64,000 bases of DNA. Origin: Lentzea fradiae. GTDB taxonomy: Bacteria > Actinomycetota > Actinomycetes > Mycobacteriales > Pseudonocardiaceae. How positions within the stretch are numbered: position 1 is the stretch's first letter; each line of letters starts with the position of its first letter. A program made the translations under genes and the position numbers. Below are positions 51,234 through 63,012 of the stretch, in pieces. Location: assembly GCF_900100955.1 (NCBI RefSeq), contig NZ_FNCC01000002.1, positions 372,001 to 436,000 on the forward strand, read 5' to 3'. A model generated the notes under the pieces. The model had not been told where the DNA came from, did not search any database, and was given only the letters and a program-made list of their open reading frames with translations.

Positions 51234-52499
51234 ATGAGCAGGCGCGGGATCAACGAGGACGCCGACGTCATCGTGGTGGGGGCGGGACCGGCGGGCTCGA
51301 CCGCGGCGACCTACCTGGCCAGGGCTGGCCTCGACGTCCTGCTGCTGGAGAAGAGCTCGTTTCCCAGGGAGAAGGTCTGCGGCGACGGGCTCACCCCGCG
51401 GGGCGTGAAGCAGCTGATCGACCTCGGGGTCGACACCCGCGAGAGCAACGGCTGGCTCCACAACAAGGGTCTGCGCGTGGTCGGCGGCGGCGTCACGATG
51501 GAGCTCGACTGGCCTGACCTGGCCACGTTCCCGAACTACGGCGTGGTCCGCCCGCGCATGGACTTCGACGAGATGCTCGCGAACACGGCGAAGGCGGCCG
51601 GTGCGCGGATGCACGAGAACACCACCGTCACCAGGGCGATCATCGAGAACGGCCGGGTCGTCGGGGTGGAGGCCAAGCAGGGGCCGGACAAGAAGCCGGT
51701 CAGCTACCGGGCGCCGATCGTCGTCGGCTGCGACGGGGTGAGCGCCAGGCTCGCCCTGAGCGTCGGCCTGCAGAAGGACGACGACAAGCCGATGGGCGTG
51801 GCGGTGCGCCGCTACTACGCGAGCCCGCGCACGAAGGACGACTACCTGGAGTCGCACCTGGAGCTGTGGGCGCCGGACGGGCAGCTGCTGCCCGGTTACG
51901 GCTGGATCTTCGGCATGGGCGACGGCAGCGTGAACGTCGGCCTGGGCATCCTCAGCACGTCGAAGGCGTACGGCACCACCGACTACCGGGCGCTGCTGCG
52001 CAGCTGGCTGGACGGGACGCCGGAGGAGTGGGGCTTCCGCGAGGAGAACGCGACGAGCCGCATCGGCGGTGCCGCGCTGCCGATGGGCCTGAACCGCAAG
52101 CCGCACTACCGGGCGGGGCTGGTGCTCGTCGGCGACGCCGGCGGCATGGTCAACCCGTTCAACGGCGAGGGCATCGGCTACGCGATGGAGTCGGCGAAGA
52201 TCGCGTCCGAGAGCATCGTGCAGGCGCTCGCGCGGACCGGCGTCAACCGTGAACGGGCGCTGCACGGCTACCCCGTCCGGATCGAGCAGGCGCTCGGCAG
52301 CTACTACCGGCTCGGCAACGTCTTCTCGAAGCTCATCGGCAACCCGGCGGTCATGCGGGCCGCAACGAAGTACGGAATGCCGCGAAAGCGGCTGATGAAA
52401 CTCGTGCTCAAGCTGCTCGCGGGCCTCTACGACCCCAAGGACGGCGACTCGATGGACCGTCTGATCGTGGCCGCGACGAAACTCGCTCCGACCGCATAA
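51234..52499 (+). CDS. menJ: Geranylgeranyl reductase family FAD protein, MenJ-like
   Basis: A 421-residue flavoprotein. The N-terminal dinucleotide-binding motif DVIVVGAGPAGSTAATYLAR is followed by FPREKVCGDGLTPRGVKQL, a signature of geranylgeranyl reductases. The second FAD motif is LVLVGDAGGMVNPFNGEGIG near residue 300. MenJ saturates one isoprenoid bond of menaquinone in mycobacteria; a role on menaquinone here is supported by menG 1.2 kb upstream and nuo downstream. GGGAG precedes ATG 51234. A strong terminator at 52517 closes the gene. Confidence 0.88.
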   Translation: MSRRGINEDADVIVVGAGPAGSTAATYLARAGLDVLLLEKSSFPREKVCGDGLTPRGVKQLIDLGVDTRESNGWLHNKGLRVVGGGVTMELDWPDLATFPNYGVVRPRMDFDEMLANTAKAAGARMHENTTVTRAIIENGRVVGVEAKQGPDKKPVSYRAPIVVGCDGVSARLALSVGLQKDDDKPMGVAVRRYYASPRTKDDYLESHLELWAPDGQLLPGYGWIFGMGDGSVNVGLGILSTSKAYGTTDYRALLRSWLDGTPEEWGFREENATSRIGGAALPMGLNRKPHYRAGLVLVGDAGGMVNPFNGEGIGYAMESAKIASESIVQALARTGVNRERALHGYPVRIEQALGSYYRLGNVFSKLIGNPAVMRAATKYGMPRKRLMKLVLKLLAGLYDPKDGDSMDRLIVAATKLAPTA

Positions 52500-52516
52500 A
52501 TTGCTCCGAACGAGTG

Positions 52517-52547
52517 ACGGCACCGGCTCAATACGAGCCGGTGCCGT
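52517..52547 (+). terminator. Intrinsic terminator after menJ
   Basis: ACGGCACCGGCTC (52517-52529) and GAGCCGGTGCCGT (52535-52547) pair perfectly over an AATAC loop and are followed by a T-rich TTCGTTTGTG. It lies 17 bp after the menJ stop and insulates the nuo promoter. Confidence 0.9.
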
Positions 52548-52631
52548 TTCGTTTGTGTCCGTGGTGTTAAACGACCAGGTCAGACCCTGTGACCCAGGTC
52601 ATTTACAGGCGTTCTACACTGGCCATCGAGC

Positions 52632-52649
52632 TTGTGAATCACTTCACAA
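52632..52649. promoter_or_regulatory. Rex operator 1 upstream of nuoA
   Basis: TTGTGAATCACTTCACAA is a full match to TTGTGAA-N4-TTCACAA. Its centre is 32 bp, about three helical turns, from operator 2, so two Rex dimers could bind on one face. It lies about 117 bp before the nuoA start. Confidence 0.9.
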
Positions 52650-52663
52650 CAGTGTGAACCAGC

Positions 52664-52681
52664 TTGTGAACTGTTTCACAA
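52664..52681. promoter_or_regulatory. Rex operator 2 upstream of nuoA
   Basis: TTGTGAACTGTTTCACAA also matches the Rex box fully, and the symmetry extends two more bases on each side (GC...GC). The TTGTGA may double as a -35 with a TAGGTC -10 at 52690, 20 bp away, so bound Rex would block polymerase. The promoter assignment is inferred. Confidence 0.9.
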
Positions 52682-52682
52682 G

Positions 52683-52708
52683 CGTTTGTTAGGTCCGCCT
52701 AACAAACG
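52683..52708. promoter_or_regulatory. 11-bp-arm palindrome downstream of the Rex sites
   Basis: CGTTTGTTAGG (52683-52693) and CCTAACAAACG (52698-52708) are perfect complements around TCCG. It begins 2 bp after Rex operator 2 and ends 57 bp before nuoA. It does not match the Rex box. It could be an operator for a second regulator or a hairpin in the leader. Confidence 0.7.
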
Positions 52709-52765
52709 TGCAGCAGAACTGCCCCCTTAGGGTGCGCCTCGACCGCGAGGAAAGGACGACGGAGC

Positions 52766-53131
52766 GTGCTTGACCCTTACCTCCCCCTCGTATTGATGTT
52801 CGCGCTAGCCGGGGCGTTCGCACTGTTCTCGGTGACAGCGGCGCCCTACATCGGACCGCGCCGCTACAACAAGGCCAAGCTCGACGCGTACGAGTGCGGC
52901 ATCGAGCCGAGCCCGCAGCCGGTCGTGGGTGGTGGGCGCATGCCCGTCGCCTACTACCTGACGGCGATGCTCTTCATCTTGTTCGACATCGAAATGGTGT
53001 TCCTCTACCCGTTCGCCGTGGCCGCCGACAAGCTCGGTCTGTTCGGGCTGGTGGAGATCGTCCTGTTCGTCGCCACGGTCGGCTTCGCGTACGTCTACGT
53101 GTGGCGTCGCGGCGGCCTCGACTGGAACTGA
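52766..53131 (+). CDS. nuoA: NADH-quinone oxidoreductase subunit A
   Basis: A 121-residue, three-helix subunit at the junction of the membrane and peripheral arms of complex I. Family features are [20 protein letters not shown] with the exposed cysteine near residue 47, and [20 protein letters not shown]. It is the first gene of the nuo operon. GTG 52766 has AAAGGA 9 nt upstream. Transcription is probably controlled by Rex through the two operators upstream. Confidence 0.96.
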   Translation: MLDPYLPLVLMFALAGAFALFSVTAAPYIGPRRYNKAKLDAYECGIEPSPQPVVGGGRMPVAYYLTAMLFILFDIEMVFLYPFAVAADKLGLFGLVEIVLFVATVGFAYVYVWRRGGLDWN

Positions 53132-53139
53132 GGAAGAAC

Positions 53140-53691
53140 ATGGGTCTCGAGGAGAAGCTCCCGAACGGCATCCTGCTGGTCAGCGTCGAGAAACTGGTCA
53201 ACTGGACCCGCAAGTCCTCGCTCTGGCCTGCCACCTTCGGCCTGGCCTGCTGCGCCATCGAGATGATGACGACGGGCGGTCCGCGCTACGACCTCGCCCG
53301 CTTCGGCATGGAGGTCTTCCGCGCGTCACCGCGCCAGGCGGACCTGATGATCGTCGCGGGCCGGGTCACCAACAAGATGGCGCCGGTGCTGCGGCAGATC
53401 TACGACCAGATGCCCGAGCCGCGCTGGGTGCTGGCGATGGGCGTGTGCGCCAGCAGCGGCGGCATGTTCAACAACTACGCGGTGGTGCAGGGCGTCGACC
53501 ACGTCGTGCCGGTCGACATGTACCTGCCGGGCTGCCCGCCGCGGCCGGAGATGCTGATCGACGCGATCCTCAAGATCCACGCCAAGATCATGGACGAGCC
53601 GCTGGGGGCCGTGCGCGCCAAGGCGCTCGCCGACTCGGGCCACCGCACCGACCTCATCCCGTCCTCCGAGCGTTTTGCGAGGAAGAAGTGA
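53140..53691 (+). CDS. nuoB: NADH-quinone oxidoreductase subunit B
   Basis: A 183-residue peripheral subunit that holds the terminal 4Fe-4S cluster N2, which reduces menaquinone. The adjacent cysteine pair is in [11 protein letters not shown], the third cysteine in [12 protein letters not shown] and the fourth in [13 protein letters not shown] 53140 follows nuoA by 8 bp. The C-terminal tail ([16 protein letters not shown]) is basic. The stop overlaps nuoC by 4 bp. Confidence 0.97.
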   Translation: MGLEEKLPNGILLVSVEKLVNWTRKSSLWPATFGLACCAIEMMTTGGPRYDLARFGMEVFRASPRQADLMIVAGRVTNKMAPVLRQIYDQMPEPRWVLAMGVCASSGGMFNNYAVVQGVDHVVPVDMYLPGCPPRPEMLIDAILKIHAKIMDEPLGAVRAKALADSGHRTDLIPSSERFARKK

Positions 53692-54431
53692 CCGAGCCAG
53701 GGGGAGAGCACTCCAGCGCCGACCGCGCGGGGGAGGGCCTCGAGAAGACCAACGGAGCTCAGGCCAAAGCGCCGATCTTCGCGGGCAAGGAGCGCCAGGG
53801 CCTCTTCGGCGTCACCGGCTCCGGTGACACGTCCGGCTTCGGCGGCCTGCGCCTGCCCGCCCACGTGGCCGCTCCGTCCGAGCGCCCGTTCGGCGGCTGG
53901 TTCGACGAGGTCGCCGACGAGATCCTCGCCGCGGTCCGCGAGAAGGGCCTGCCCGCCGACACGGTGCAGCAGGTGACGGTCGACCGCGGTGAGATCACCT
54001 TCTACCTCCGGCCGGAGACGCTGCTGGAGGTGGCGCGCATCTGCCGCGACACCCCGTCGCTGCGCTTCGAGCTGTGCAGCTCGGTGTCCGGTGTGGACTA
54101 CGGCGCCGACGTGCCGCAGCGCCTGCACTCGGTCACCCACCTCACGTCGATGACGTACCGCCGCCGCATCCGGCTGGAGGTCGCGGTCGACGTCGAGCAC
54201 CCGCACGTGCCGAGCCTCGTCGAGGTCTACCCGACGGCGGACTGGCAGGAGCGCGAGAACTGGGACATGTTCGGGATCATCTACGACGGTCACCCCGGAC
54301 TGACCCGCATCCTCATGCCGGACGACTGGGACGGCCACCCGCAGCGCAAGGACTACCCGCTGGGCGGCATTCCGGTCGAGTACAAGGGCGCGGAGATTCC
54401 TCCGCCGGACCAGAGGCGGTCCTACTCATGA
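53688..54431 (+). CDS. nuoC: NADH-quinone oxidoreductase subunit C
   Basis: A 247-residue peripheral-arm subunit of the 30-kDa family. The signature is [22 protein letters not shown] near residue 179, with [17 protein letters not shown] following. The first 60 residues form a hydrophilic extension ([19 protein letters not shown]) beyond the E. coli-type core. NuoC and NuoD are separate genes here, unlike the fused enteric CD. GTG 53688 overlaps nuoB and the stop overlaps nuoD. Confidence 0.95.
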   Translation: MTEPGGEHSSADRAGEGLEKTNGAQAKAPIFAGKERQGLFGVTGSGDTSGFGGLRLPAHVAAPSERPFGGWFDEVADEILAAVREKGLPADTVQQVTVDRGEITFYLRPETLLEVARICRDTPSLRFELCSSVSGVDYGADVPQRLHSVTHLTSMTYRRRIRLEVAVDVEHPHVPSLVEVYPTADWQERENWDMFGIIYDGHPGLTRILMPDDWDGHPQRKDYPLGGIPVEYKGAEIPPPDQRRSYS

Positions 54432-55834
54432 CCGAGCGGCTTTCCGACGTCACCACCGGGACGAACACCAGCGCCACCGGCAGCGACAGCACGGACGACG
54501 TGAACACCCCCTCCCGCGGCCAGACCGAGGCGGAGATCGCCGAGTCGCGGCGCACCACCGAGGGCACCGTCTACACGGTGACCGGCGGCGACTGGGACGA
54601 GGTGCTCGCGGACGCCGTCCACGACGAGCGCATCGTCATGAACCTCGGCCCCCAGCACCCGTCGACGCACGGCGTGCTCCGCCTGGTCCTGGAGCTGGAG
54701 GGCGAGACGGTCACGCACGCCCGCAGCGTCATCGGCTACCTGCACACGGGCATCGAGAAGAACCTCGAGTACCGCAACTGGGTCCAGGGCGTCACCTTCG
54801 TGACGCGCACGGACTACCTGGCGCCGCTGCACCACGAGGCCGCCTACTGCATGGCCGTGGAGAAGCTGCTCGGCATCACGGTGCCGGACAAGGCGCAGGC
54901 GATCCGCGTGCTGCTGATGGAGCTCAACCGGATCAGCTCGCACCTCGTCGCGCTCGCCACCGGCGGCATGGAGCTGGGCGCGCTGACCGGCATGACCTCC
55001 GGCTTCCGCGAGCGCGAGGAGGCCCTGCACCTGCTGGAGCACCTCACCGGCCTGCGGATGAACCACGCGTTCATCCGCCCCGGCGGTCTCGCGCAGGACC
55101 TGCCGGACGACGCGGTCGAGAAGATCACGTCGTTCGTCAAGGTCATGGAGAAGCGGCTCCCGGACTATGACAAGCTGCTCACCGGCCAGCCGATCTGGCG
55201 CAACCGCCTCGCGGGGGTGGGCTACCTGCCCGTCGACGCGTGCCTCGCGCTCGGCATCACCGGCCCGATCCTGCGCTCCGCGGGCCTCGCCTGGGACCTG
55301 CGCAAGATCGAGCCGTACAGCGGCTACGAGAACTACGAGTTCGACGTGCCGACCTCGAACGCGGCGGACTGCTTCGCGCGGTACCTGCTGCGCCTGGAGG
55401 AGATGCACCAGTCGCTGCGGATCATCAAGCAGGTCGTGAAGACCCTGCCGACCGGTCCGGTGATGGTGTCCGACGCGAAGATCGCGTGGCCCGCGCAGCT
55501 CACGATCGGCAGCGACGGCATGGGCAACTCGCTCGAGCACGTCCGCAAGATCATGGGCCAGTCGATGGAGTCCCTGATCCACCACTTCAAGCTGGTGACC
55601 GAGGGCTTCAAGGTCCCGCCCGGCCAGGTGTACGTGCCGGTCGAGTCGCCGCGCGGCGAGCTGGGCTACCACGTCGTCTCCGACGGCGGCACCAGGCCGA
55701 TGCGCGTGCACCTGCGCGAACCCAGCTTCGTGAACCTCCAGTCGATGCCCGCGATGTGCGAGGGCGGAATGGTCGCCGACGTGATCGCCGCCGTCGCCTC
55801 GATCGACCCGGTGATGGGTGGTTGCGACCGATGA
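54428..55834 (+). CDS. nuoD: NADH-quinone oxidoreductase subunit D
   Basis: A 468-residue 49-kDa-family subunit that forms the quinone-binding site with NuoB. Signatures are [20 protein letters not shown] near residue 75, with the site histidine, and [20 protein letters not shown]. The C-terminus [17 protein letters not shown] is typical. The first 60 residues ([20 protein letters not shown]) are low-complexity and not part of the fold. ATG 54428 overlaps the nuoC stop by 4 bp; nuoE overlaps its end. Confidence 0.97.
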   Translation: MTERLSDVTTGTNTSATGSDSTDDVNTPSRGQTEAEIAESRRTTEGTVYTVTGGDWDEVLADAVHDERIVMNLGPQHPSTHGVLRLVLELEGETVTHARSVIGYLHTGIEKNLEYRNWVQGVTFVTRTDYLAPLHHEAAYCMAVEKLLGITVPDKAQAIRVLLMELNRISSHLVALATGGMELGALTGMTSGFREREEALHLLEHLTGLRMNHAFIRPGGLAQDLPDDAVEKITSFVKVMEKRLPDYDKLLTGQPIWRNRLAGVGYLPVDACLALGITGPILRSAGLAWDLRKIEPYSGYENYEFDVPTSNAADCFARYLLRLEEMHQSLRIIKQVVKTLPTGPVMVSDAKIAWPAQLTIGSDGMGNSLEHVRKIMGQSMESLIHHFKLVTEGFKVPPGQVYVPVESPRGELGYHVVSDGGTRPMRVHLREPSFVNLQSMPAMCEGGMVADVIAAVASIDPVMGGCDR

Positions 55835-56562
55835 CTCAGGCTCCAGAGAACGCTCCGCTGAACGCCGTCTTCGACCAGACCGCGGTGGACAGGGCGCAGG
55901 CGATCATCGCCCGCTACCCGCAGTCCCGCAGCGCGCTGCTGCCGATGCTGCACCTCGTGCAGTCCGTCGAGGGCTACGTCAGCCAGGACGGCATCCGGTT
56001 CTGCGCCGGGCAGCTCGACCTGACCGAGGCCGAGGTCAGCGCGGTCGCGACGTTCTACACGATGTACAAGCGCCGCCCGTGCGGCGAGCACCTCGTGAGC
56101 GTCTGCACCAACACGCTGTGCGCGGCGCTGGGCGGCGACGAGATCTACTCGACGCTCAAGAGCCACCTCGGCGTGGGCCACGAGGAGACCGCGGGCGAGC
56201 CGGGCACACCGGGCTCGATCACGCTGGAGCACGCCGAGTGCCTCGCCGCGTGCGACCTCGGCCCCGTGCTGCAGGTGAACTACGAGTTCTACGACAACCA
56301 GACGCCGGACAAGGCGCTGGGACTCGTGAAGGCGTTGCAGGCGGGGGAGAAGCCCGCCCCGACGCGCGGCGCGCCGCTCACCGACTTCAAGCAGGCCGAG
56401 CTCCAGCTCGCCGGGTTCTTCGAGGGTCGCGACGCGGACCTCGACGGCCCATCGGCGGCGCCGGAGACCCTGCGCGGAGCCCAGATCGCCCAGGAACGCG
56501 GCTGGGACGCACCGCAGGTGCCGTCCACCGTCGAGTTCCCGGCACTGCCGGAAAAGAAGTAG
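55831..56562 (+). CDS. nuoE: NADH-quinone oxidoreductase subunit E
   Basis: A 243-residue thioredoxin-like subunit carrying the 2Fe-2S cluster N1a. Ligands are in [14 protein letters not shown] and in [35 protein letters not shown] and [15 protein letters not shown] are family landmarks. A C-terminal extension of about 60 residues ([20 protein letters not shown]) is hydrophilic, as in other actinobacterial NuoE. ATG 55831 overlaps nuoD; nuoF starts 10 bp downstream. Confidence 0.96.
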   Translation: MTQAPENAPLNAVFDQTAVDRAQAIIARYPQSRSALLPMLHLVQSVEGYVSQDGIRFCAGQLDLTEAEVSAVATFYTMYKRRPCGEHLVSVCTNTLCAALGGDEIYSTLKSHLGVGHEETAGEPGTPGSITLEHAECLAACDLGPVLQVNYEFYDNQTPDKALGLVKALQAGEKPAPTRGAPLTDFKQAELQLAGFFEGRDADLDGPSAAPETLRGAQIAQERGWDAPQVPSTVEFPALPEKK

Positions 56563-56572
56563 GGGAACACCG

Positions 56573-57849
<1,277 letters not shown>

Positions 57850-57853
<4 letters not shown>

Positions 57854-60309
57854 CCATCGCCCCTGACAAGTCCACCGAGCTGGTCGTGCCCGAGGGTCAC
57901 GTCAAGCTCGTCATCGACGGCGTCGAGGTCGTGGCGCCCAAGGGCGAGCTGCTGATCCGCACGGCCGAGCGCCTCGGCACGGTCATCCCGCGCTTCTGCG
58001 ACCACCCGCTGCTGGAGCCCGCGGGCGCCTGCCGCCAGTGCCTCGTCGAGGTCGAGATGGGCGGCCGGCCGATGCCGAAGCCGCAGGCGTCCTGCACGAT
58101 GACGGTCGCGGACGGCATGGTCGTGAAGACCCAGCTGACCTCGCCGGTCGCGGACAAGGCGCAGCAGGGCGTGATGGAGCTGCTGCTCATCAACCACCCG
58201 CTGGACTGCCCGATCTGCGACAAGGGCGGTGAGTGCCCGTTGCAGAACCAGGCGATCGCCCACGGCCGCAGCGACTCCCGCTTCCACGAGCACAAGCGGA
58301 CGTTCCCGAAGCCGATCAACATCTCCACGCAGGTGCTGCTCGACCGCGAGCGGTGCGTGCTCTGCCAGCGCTGCACGCGGTTCTCCGCGCAGATCGCCGG
58401 CGACCCGTTCATCGAGCTGCTGGAGCGCGGTGCGCAGCAGCAGATCGGTGTGGCGCAGGAGAAGCCGTTCCAGAGCTACTTCTCCGGCAACACCATCCAG
58501 ATCTGCCCGGTCGGCGCCCTCACCAGCGCCGCCTACCGGTTCCGCGCCCGTCCGTTCGACCTCGTGTCGACGCCGAGCGTGTGCGAGCACTGCTCGTCGG
58601 GCTGCGCCGAGCGCACCGACTGGCGGCGCGGCAAGGTGCAGCGCAAGCTCGCCGGTGACGACCCGCAGGTCAACGAGGAGTGGATCTGCGACAAGGGCCG
58701 GTTCGCCTTCCGCTACGCCACCTCGGCCGACCGCATCACGCGGCCGCTGGTGCGCGACGCGGACACCGGTGAGCTGCGCGAGTCGTCCTGGACCGAGGCG
58801 TTGCAGGTCGCGGCGGCCGGTCTCGCGCAGGCGCGCGACAAGGGCGGTGTGGGTGTGCTGCCCGGTGGCCGGCTGACCGTCGAGGACGCCTACGCGTACT
58901 CGAAGTTCGCCCGGATCGCGTTGCGCAGCAACGACATCGACTTCCGCGCCCGGCCGCACAGCGCCGAGGAGCTGGAGTTCCTGTCCGGCACCACGGTGTT
59001 CACCAACCCGGACAACGGCGTCACGTTCCAGGGCATCGAGAAAGCACCGGCCGCGCTGCTGGTCGCGTTCGAGCCCGAGGAGGAGGCGCCGATCGTCTTC
59101 CTGCGGCTGCGCAAGGCCGCGCGCAAGGGCACGACGAAGGTCTTCCACCTCGGCCAGTACACGACCCCGGCCGTGGAGAAGACGTCCGGCACGCTGCTCG
59201 CCTGCGTCCCCGGCGCCGAGGCCAACGCGATCAACGCGCTGCCCGACCACGCCGCGGACGTCGTCGAGCTGCTGTCCAAGCCCGGTGCGGTGATCCTCGT
59301 CGGCGAGCGCGCCGCCGAGATCCCCGGCACGTTCACCGCGGTCGCCCGGCTCGCCGAGCGCACCGGCGCCAAGGTCGCGTGGATCCCGCGCCGTGCCGGT
59401 GAGCGCGGTGCGCTCGCGGTCGGCGCCACGCCGAACCTGCTGCCCGGCGGGCGGCACGTCGCGAACGCGGCGGCGCGCGCCGAGGTCGAGCGCGCCTGGG
59501 GTGTCGAGGAGGGCTCACTGCCCGCGGCCCCCGGCCGTGACACCACCGGCATCCTGGAGGCCGTCGCGAACGGCGAGCTGGCCGGCCTGGTGGTCGGCGG
59601 CGTCGACCCGTACGACCTGCCCGACCCCGTCCTCGCGGAGAAGGCGCTGGAGAACGCGGCGTTCGTCGTGAGCCTGGAGCAGCGGCACAGCGCGGTCACC
59701 GCGCGGGCCGACGTCGTGCTCCCGGTCGCCCCGGCCGTCGAGAAGTCCGGCAGCTTCCTCAACTGGGAGGGTCGCCGCCGCGAGTTCGGCACGACCCTGG
59801 AGGGCACCGGCGCGCTGCCGGACTGCCGCGTGCTCGACACCCTCGCGGTGGAGATGGACGCGGACCTGTTCACGCAGACGCCCGCCGCCGCTGCCGCCGA
59901 CCTGGCCCGCCTGGGCGACGGCGCGCCGACCGGTTCCTCGCTGAACGTCGCCGCGCCGCTGCAGTCGCCCGCCGGGGCGGGCAAGGCCGTGCTCGCCACG
60001 TGGCACCGCCTGCTCGGCAACGGCTCGCTGCAGGTGGACGAACCGCACCTGGCCGGAACGGCCCGCCCGGTCGTCGCGAAGGTCGCGGAGGCCACCGCGG
60101 CGCAGTTCGGTCTCGCGACCGGCGGCCACGTGACGGTCTCCACCGACCGCGGCGCGATCACGCTCCCGGTCGAGACCGACGACCTGCCCGAGGGCGTCAT
60201 CTGGCTGCCCACCAACTCGGGTGACGTGACCGTCCGCGCCACGCTCGGCGCGGGCCACGGCTCGGTCGTCTCCGTCAGCGCCGGATCCACCTCTGGGGTG
60301 AAGTCATGA
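57850..60309 (+). CDS. nuoG: NADH-quinone oxidoreductase subunit G
   Basis: An 819-residue iron-sulfur subunit. The N-terminal ferredoxin domain binds N1b ([20 protein letters not shown] and ASCTM). The N5 ligands are [14 protein letters not shown], and N4 follows with [10 protein letters not shown] and ICPVGALT. The extra cluster N7 is retained ([16 protein letters not shown] plus [10 protein letters not shown]), as in E. coli and Thermus. The rest is a molybdopterin-oxidoreductase-like domain without cofactor, Ala-rich and less conserved. ATG 57850 overlaps nuoF and the stop overlaps nuoH. Confidence 0.96.
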
Positions 60310-61631
60310 CGAAGTACCTCGCGGCGGAGATCGGCGACACCGCCGAGCTCCTGGCGGACGACCCGATCTGGCTCGTCCTGATCAAGGTCGTCGGGATCTT
60401 CGCGTTCCTCGTGGTCATGACCCTGTTCATGATCAACTGGGAGCGCAAGGTCGTCGCGCGCATGCAGCACCGTCCCGGCCCCAACCGGGTCGGCCCGAAC
60501 GGCTGGCTGCAGTCGCTCGCGGACGGTCTGAAGCTCGCGTTCAAGGAGGACATCCGCCCGGTCCTCGCGGACAAGTGGGTGTACTTCCTCGCCCCGGTGA
60601 TCTCCTGCATCCCCGCGTTCCTCGCGTTCTCGGTGATCCCGATCGCCGGCAAGGTCAGCATCTTCGGCGAGGAGACCGCGCTGCAGCTCGTCGACCTCCC
60701 GGTCGGCGTGCTCGTGGTGCTCGCCTGCTCCTCGATCGGCGTCTACGGCATCGTCCTCGCCGGCTGGTCGTCCGGGTCGCCGTACCCGCTGCTCGCGGCG
60801 CTGCGCTCGGCGGCGCAGGTGATCTCCTACGAGATCGCGATGGGCCTGTCGATCGTCGCGGTCATCATGTTCACCGGCTCGATGTCGACCGGTGACATCG
60901 TGGGGGCCCAGGCGAGCACGATCCTCGGGTTCGCCCCCGCCTGGTTCGGCCTGCTGCTGTTCCCGAGCTTCGCGATCTACGTGGTGGCGATGGTCGGCGA
61001 GACCAACCGCGCGCCGTTCGACCTCCCCGAGGCCGAGTCGGAGCTGGTCGGTGGTTTCCACACGGAGTACAGCTCGCTGAAGTTCGCGCTGTTCTTCCTC
61101 GCCGAGTACGTCAACATGGTCACCGTCTCGGCGCTCGCGACGACGCTCTTCCTCGGCGGCTACCACGCCCCGTGGACCGGCGACTTCCTGAACACCGGCT
61201 GGTGGGGCCTGCTCTGGTTCATCCTCAAGACGCTGGCGTTCCTCTTCCTCTTCATCTGGCTGCGCGGCACGCTCCCCCGCCTGCGCTACGACCAGTTCAT
61301 GAAGCTCGGCTGGAAGGTGCTCGTCCCGACCAGCCTCGTCTGGATCATGGCCGTCGCGGTCATCCGCACCGGCGCGATCCAGCAGCTCTCCACCGCGCAG
61401 CGCCTCATCGCGCTCGGTGTGGTCGTCGGACTGGTGCTGCTGGTGTCGTTCCTGCTGCCCGACAAGAAGGTCGCGGACACCAAGGGCGTCCCGCTGGCCG
61501 GCTCCGGCTTCCCGGTGCCGCCGCTGGACCTCGCCGTCCCCAAGGCAGCGCCCAAGCGCAAGGTCAAGGTCGCCAACATCCCCGCTGACGACACCGCGAA
61601 GGCAGTCACCACCGGTAAGGAGGCTGAGTAG
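60306..61631 (+). CDS. nuoH: NADH-quinone oxidoreductase subunit H
   Basis: A 441-residue, eight-helix membrane subunit that forms much of the quinone channel and the first proton path. Signatures are [20 protein letters not shown] near residue 56 and [19 protein letters not shown] near 230. [20 protein letters not shown] lies near 310. A hydrophilic tail of about 50 residues ([20 protein letters not shown]) extends past the last helix, longer than in enterics. ATG 60306 overlaps nuoG; nuoI starts 2 bp after the stop. Confidence 0.97.
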   Translation: MTKYLAAEIGDTAELLADDPIWLVLIKVVGIFAFLVVMTLFMINWERKVVARMQHRPGPNRVGPNGWLQSLADGLKLAFKEDIRPVLADKWVYFLAPVISCIPAFLAFSVIPIAGKVSIFGEETALQLVDLPVGVLVVLACSSIGVYGIVLAGWSSGSPYPLLAALRSAAQVISYEIAMGLSIVAVIMFTGSMSTGDIVGAQASTILGFAPAWFGLLLFPSFAIYVVAMVGETNRAPFDLPEAESELVGGFHTEYSSLKFALFFLAEYVNMVTVSALATTLFLGGYHAPWTGDFLNTGWWGLLWFILKTLAFLFLFIWLRGTLPRLRYDQFMKLGWKVLVPTSLVWIMAVAVIRTGAIQQLSTAQRLIALGVVVGLVLLVSFLLPDKKVADTKGVPLAGSGFPVPPLDLAVPKAAPKRKVKVANIPADDTAKAVTTGKEAE

Positions 61632-61633
61632 GG

Positions 61634-62164
61634 ATGTTCGAGTCCCTGAAAGGCTTCGGAGTCACCTTCGGCACCATGTTCAAGAAGGTGGTGACGGAGG
61701 AGTACCCCGAGGTCAAGAAGGTGACCGCGCCGCGGTTCCACGGCCGTCACCAGCTGAACAGGCATCCGGACGGGCTGGAGAAGTGCGTCGGCTGCGAGCT
61801 GTGCGCGTGGGCCTGCCCCGCGGACGCGATCTTCGTCGAGGGTGGCGACAACACCGAGGAAGCGCGCTTCTCGCCCGGTGAGCGCTACGGCGCCGACTAC
61901 CAGATCAACTACCTGCGCTGCATCGGCTGCGGCCTGTGCATCGAGGCGTGCCCGACCCGGTCGCTCACGATGACCAACGAGTACGAGCTCGCCGACGACA
62001 ACCGCCAGGACCTGATCTTCACGAAGGAGGACCTGCTCGCTCCGCTGCTGCCCGGCATGGAGCAGCCGCCGCACCCGATGCGGCTCGGCGACAACGAGCA
62101 GGACTACTACGTGAACGGCCCGCAGCTCGCGAAGGCGGCGGAGACGAAGGAGGCCGGCGCGTGA
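61634..62164 (+). CDS. nuoI: NADH-quinone oxidoreductase subunit I
   Basis: A 176-residue ferredoxin-like subunit with two 4Fe-4S clusters (N6a and N6b). The ligands are [17 protein letters not shown] near residue 53 and [16 protein letters not shown] near 96, in the classical double CxxCxxCxxxCP arrangement. The N-terminal [18 protein letters not shown] segment anchors to the membrane arm. ATG 61634 follows nuoH by 2 bp; the stop overlaps nuoJ by 4 bp. Confidence 0.97.
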   Translation: MFESLKGFGVTFGTMFKKVVTEEYPEVKKVTAPRFHGRHQLNRHPDGLEKCVGCELCAWACPADAIFVEGGDNTEEARFSPGERYGADYQINYLRCIGCGLCIEACPTRSLTMTNEYELADDNRQDLIFTKEDLLAPLLPGMEQPPHPMRLGDNEQDYYVNGPQLAKAAETKEAGA

Positions 62165-63012
62165 GCCTCCTCGTGAACCTGCTGGCGCAGCAGCCGGAGC
62201 CCGTGCAGCGGGTGGTCGACGAGGTCACCACCGGCGAGGCCGTCGCGTTCTGGGTCCTCGGCCCGCTCGCGCTGGCCGGAGCGCTCGGCATGCTGTTCGC
62301 CCGCAACGCCGTGCACTCCGCGCTGTGGCTCGTCGTCACGATGCTCAGCCTCGGTGTGCTCTACATGGTCCAGCAGGCGCCGTTCCTCGGCTTCGTGCAG
62401 ATCATCGTCTACACCGGCGCGATCATGATGCTGTTCCTGTTCGTGCTGATGATGGTCGGCAGGGACAGCTCGGACTCCGTCGTCGAGGTGATCCGCGGGC
62501 AACGGCTCGCGGCCGCGCTGCTCGGCATCGGGTTCGCCGTGCTGATGGTCGGCTCCGTGGCCCGCGCGCTCACCTCGGTCGAGCCCGCCGGTCTCGCGGA
62601 GGCCAACGCCACCAACGGCGGCAACGTCGGCAACATCGGCCAGGAGATCTTCACGGACTACCTGTTCCCGTTCGAGCTGACCTCGGCGCTGCTGATCACC
62701 GCCGCCCTCGGCGCGATGATCCTGGCGTTCGTGGGCCGCGACGGGAAGCCCGCGCGGAAGACGCAGAAGGAACTGGTCGAGGAGCGCTTCCAGGACGGCA
62801 CGCGGGTCGGGTCCATCCCCGGTCCCGGCGTCTTCGCCACCGCGAACTCGGTGGCCACCCCCGCGCTGCTGCCCGACGGCAGCGTCGCGGAGGAGTCGCT
62901 GTTCGACGTCATCGAGGCGACCGACAGGTCCGTCCTGACCGACGACGTCGCCGAGGTCGCGGGCACCGGCGACCAGCCGGACTCGCGCGCGCTCAAGGGA
63001 AGTGAGTCGTGA
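62161..63012 (+). CDS. nuoJ: NADH-quinone oxidoreductase subunit J
   Basis: A 283-residue membrane subunit with five helices in its first 200 residues. The pi-bulge helix region is [20 protein letters not shown] near residue 81. GTG 62161 overlaps nuoI. The C-terminal 90 residues ([20 protein letters not shown] onward) are hydrophilic and absent from enteric NuoJ; their role is unknown. The stop overlaps nuoK by 4 bp. Confidence 0.95.
   Translation: MSLLVNLLAQQPEPVQRVVDEVTTGEAVAFWVLGPLALAGALGMLFARNAVHSALWLVVTMLSLGVLYMVQQAPFLGFVQIIVYTGAIMMLFLFVLMMVGRDSSDSVVEVIRGQRLAAALLGIGFAVLMVGSVARALTSVEPAGLAEANATNGGNVGNIGQEIFTDYLFPFELTSALLITAALGAMILAFVGRDGKPARKTQKELVEERFQDGTRVGSIPGPGVFATANSVATPALLPDGSVAEESLFDVIEATDRSVLTDDVAEVAGTGDQPDSRALKGSES

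Noticed and set aside
58890..61166. A 758-residue minus-strand frame over nuoG-nuoH
   Set aside because: Antisense to two unmistakable complex I genes; no independent support.
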